Source: Betaproteobacteria bacterium
GTDB taxonomy: Bacteria; Pseudomonadota; Gammaproteobacteria; Burkholderiales; CAIKXV01
Reading direction: 5' to 3'
Length of the DNA stretch: 13,299 nucleotides
Assembly (NCBI GenBank): GCA_947456915.1
Contig: CANGUQ010000052.1
Location: forward strand, 1 to 13,299
In this document: piece after piece, positions 12,554 to 13,299 of the stretch
Layout of the letters: every line of letters begins with the position of its first letter
Position numbering within the stretch: position 1 is the first letter of the stretch
Notes under the pieces: generated by a model
Databases searched by the model: none
Seen by the model: only the letters and a program-made list of their open reading frames with translations
Told to the model about the DNA's origin: nothing
Translations under genes and position numbers: made by a program

Positions 12554-13299
12554 ATGCCTACCTACGCCATCGGCGACCTTCAGGGCTGCTACGACGCGCT
12601 GCGCCGGCTGCTCGACGCGGTCGATTTCGACGATGCGCGCGACCGGATCTGGCTGGTCGGCGACCTGGTCAACCGCGGCGCGCAGTCGCTGTCGGTGCTG
12701 CGCTTCGTGTCAGGACTCGGTGCGCGGGCGGTGACGGTGCTGGGCAACCACGACATCCATCTGCTGATGGTCGCCGCGGGCATGACTCCGGGCCGCAAGA
12801 CCGATACCTTCAGCGACGTGCTCGAGGCGCCCGATCGCGACGAGCTGCTCGGCTGGCTGCGGCGGCAACCGCTGCTGCACGTCGAGGACGGCTACGCGAT
12901 GGTGCATGCCGGCATCCTGCCGGACTGGACGCTGGAGCAGGCCGAGGCGGTGGCCCGCCAGACCGAACGTCTGCTGAGCGGTCCCGGCTACATGGATTTC
13001 TTCGCCGCGCTCTACGGCAATGCGCCCGATCGCTGGGAGGACGCGCTGGCCGGTCTGGTGCGCGGGCGCTTCGCGGTCAACGTGTTCACCCGGATGCGGC
13101 TGGTGGGCGCCGACGGCGAACTCGACTTCGCGCACAAGGCGGGCCTCGATCGTGCGCCCAGGGGATTCGTGCCGTGGTTCGACTCGCCGCGGCGCAAGCC
13201 GCAGCACGCGACGGTGCTGTTCGGCCACTGGTCGGCGCTCGGTCTGATCGATCGCAACGGCGTGATCGGCCTCGACAGCGGCTGCGTGTGGGGCCGTCA
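12554..13299 (+). CDS. apaH: Bis(5'-nucleosyl)-tetraphosphatase, symmetrical (ApaH), 3' truncated by window
   Basis: The first 248 residues of ApaH, a cytoplasmic metallophosphatase that splits Ap4A into two ADP and can remove Np4 caps from RNA. Calcineurin-type metal motifs are in order: GDLQGCYDAL (7-16, the ApaH-specific variant of GDxHG), VGDLVNRG (35-42), LGNHDIHLL (63-71), MVHAGI (His118) and FGHWSALG (His225), then DSGCVWG near the edge. NVFTRMRLV is a further ApaH landmark. The family is about 270-280 residues, so some 25-30 residues are missing beyond 13299. The start is ATG at 12554, immediately before the family sequence MPTYAIGDLQGCYD; no strong ribosome site is seen, so initiation may be weak. 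It is divergent from the VOC gene and stands apart functionally from the catabolic genes. Confidence 0.95.
   Translation, partial: MPTYAIGDLQGCYDALRRLLDAVDFDDARDRIWLVGDLVNRGAQSLSVLRFVSGLGARAVTVLGNHDIHLLMVAAGMTPGRKTDTFSDVLEAPDRDELLGWLRRQPLLHVEDGYAMVHAGILPDWTLEQAEAVARQTERLLSGPGYMDFFAALYGNAPDRWEDALAGLVRGRFAVNVFTRMRLVGADGELDFAHKAGLDRAPRGFVPWFDSPRRKPQHATVLFGHWSALGLIDRNGVIGLDSGCVWGR

Overview
The window is GC-rich DNA with short intergenic gaps. It carries two orphan Bug/TctC-type tricarboxylate-binding receptors, a set of small catabolic enzymes, and an ApaH of proteobacterial type. This combination, especially the multiplied Bug receptors without adjacent TctA/TctB membrane genes, points to a betaproteobacterium, most likely Burkholderiales. 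That assignment is inference from gene families and composition; no rRNA or other phylogenetic marker is present.

Layout. (1) 128-4253, plus strand: alpha/beta hydrolase, TauD/TfdA-type 2-oxoglutarate dioxygenase, Bug receptor and enoyl-CoA hydratase; the first three are tightly spaced and look like one operon. (2) 4254-4468: a convergent gap holding ten 9-bp tandem repeats inside an 11-bp perfect inverted repeat. (3) 4469-6959, minus strand: fumarylacetoacetase-family hydrolase, aldo/keto reductase and FlK-type thioesterase (in transcription order), with gaps of about 180-235 bp. (4) 7180-9177: a second aldo/keto reductase (plus), a tRNA-Arg(CCG) on the minus strand that nearly touches its stop codon, and a second alpha/beta hydrolase (plus). 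(5) 9300-12351, minus strand: VOC-fold protein, FAD-dependent monooxygenase and a second Bug receptor (transcription order). (6) 12554-end: apaH on the plus strand, cut by the window edge.

How the genes fit together. Most are single steps that recur in catabolism of aromatic or organic acids: substrate capture (Bug), hydroxylation (FAD monooxygenase, 2OG dioxygenase), ester, amide or thioester hydrolysis, hydration of enoyl-CoA, and C-C hydrolysis of fumarylpyruvate-like products. No complete named pathway can be assembled, and the substrates are unknown.

The most unusual content is non-genic. A palindromic repeat sharing the core GGGGCCTGGCCCCTTTTT, with no stop codon in any of six frames, occurs as a cluster inside the 5' coding part of the first Bug gene, where it adds about 46 residues ahead of the signal-peptide core. 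A partial copy lies upstream of the second Bug gene, and a related 20-bp perfect hairpin sits directly after that gene's stop codon. I found no complete new multi-gene defence, mobile or regulatory system. The repeat element is the best candidate for something undescribed.
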